Below, piece after piece: positions 63,892 to 64,000 of a stretch of DNA of 64,000 bases. The position numbers and the translations under genes are program-made. A model generated the notes under the pieces. The model saw only the letters and a list, made by a program, of their open reading frames with translations, made no database searches and was not told the origin of the DNA. The first letter of the stretch is position 1. Every line of letters starts with the position of its first letter. Source of the DNA: an uncultured Pseudomonadota bacterium (GTDB taxonomy: Bacteria; Bdellovibrionota_B; Oligoflexia; Oligoflexales; CAIYRB01); the NCBI GenBank assembly GCA_903928445.1, contig CAIYRB010000198.1:62001-126000 (forward strand), given 5' to 3'.

Positions 63892-64000
63892 CTGCTCGTA
63901 GTACGACGGGCCTTGGACAAATAAGTTGACTCGTCTCAGGTGCCCCAAGACGTAACCAAAAATCCCATGGGTGGCCGCCCTCGGGAAGGCCAGAGACCTC

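Overview
The window is about 64 kb of a dense, roughly 55% GC bacterial chromosome. The organism is Gram-negative: it encodes several signal-peptide beta-barrel proteins, lipoproteins and a dTDP-rhamnose gene. Most housekeeping genes (rny, dnaK, recN, recQ, rmuC, scpA/scpB, pyrF, ackA, fbaA, cls, rlmM, YheU) read as proteobacterial in the broad sense. RNase Y, many TPR proteins, a response regulator-TPR fusion and LuxE/LuxC-type genes in a non-luminous setting point, tentatively, to a Bdellovibrionota/Oligoflexia or former-deltaproteobacterial lineage. That placement is inference only.

Layout. 0-3 kb: the end of rny, translationally coupled to a TPR protein and followed by a response regulator-TPR fusion. 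3-10 kb: a degenerate UDG-fold protein, rmuC, dnaK, a zinc-ribbon membrane protein, a lone receiver and a short ComEC. 10-16.6 kb: a TPR gene, then a leftward, largely overlapping operon (TetR, TPR protein, FadI-like, FadJ-like, pyrF) whose FadI and FadJ members keep the full fold but have lost most catalytic motifs. 16.8-24.6 kb: a FadL-like porin, a barrel, a lipoprotein, recN, a short asparaginase, a rhodanese and a YvlD-type membrane protein. 24.7-31.9 kb: a surface-glycan neighbourhood (rfbD, two large membrane proteins, a glycosyltransferase-methyltransferase fusion, a second GT2). 32-44.4 kb: tesB, a long-chain acyl-CoA ligase, yheU, ackA, gpx, rlmM, recQ, a TPR membrane glycosyltransferase-like protein and an exported catalase-family protein. 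44.7-49.7 kb: fbaA, then a small accessory island that abuts tRNA-Glu and tRNA-Lys and holds a RES fragment, small secreted proteins, an intact DUF4160-DUF2442 pair and a decayed copy of it. 49.9-64 kb: cls, a MoaB/MogA-like protein, an R3H protein with RG repeats, an SDR, a low-complexity lipoprotein facing a poly-Lys barrel, FAH, scpA-scpB-rluB, a LuxE-LuxC fusion, a SprT-like protein and an M14 carboxypeptidase.

Fatty-acyl chemistry recurs: FadL-like importer, FadD-like ligase, TesB thioesterase, an inactivated-looking FadI/FadJ pair under a TetR gene, and a LuxE-LuxC fusion predicted to activate and reduce acyl groups to aldehydes. The pseudo-FadIJ operon is the strongest candidate for an undescribed system, followed by the LuxE-LuxC fusion and the rny-TPR-receiver cluster. 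All homology statements come from reading motifs by eye; no database search was run.
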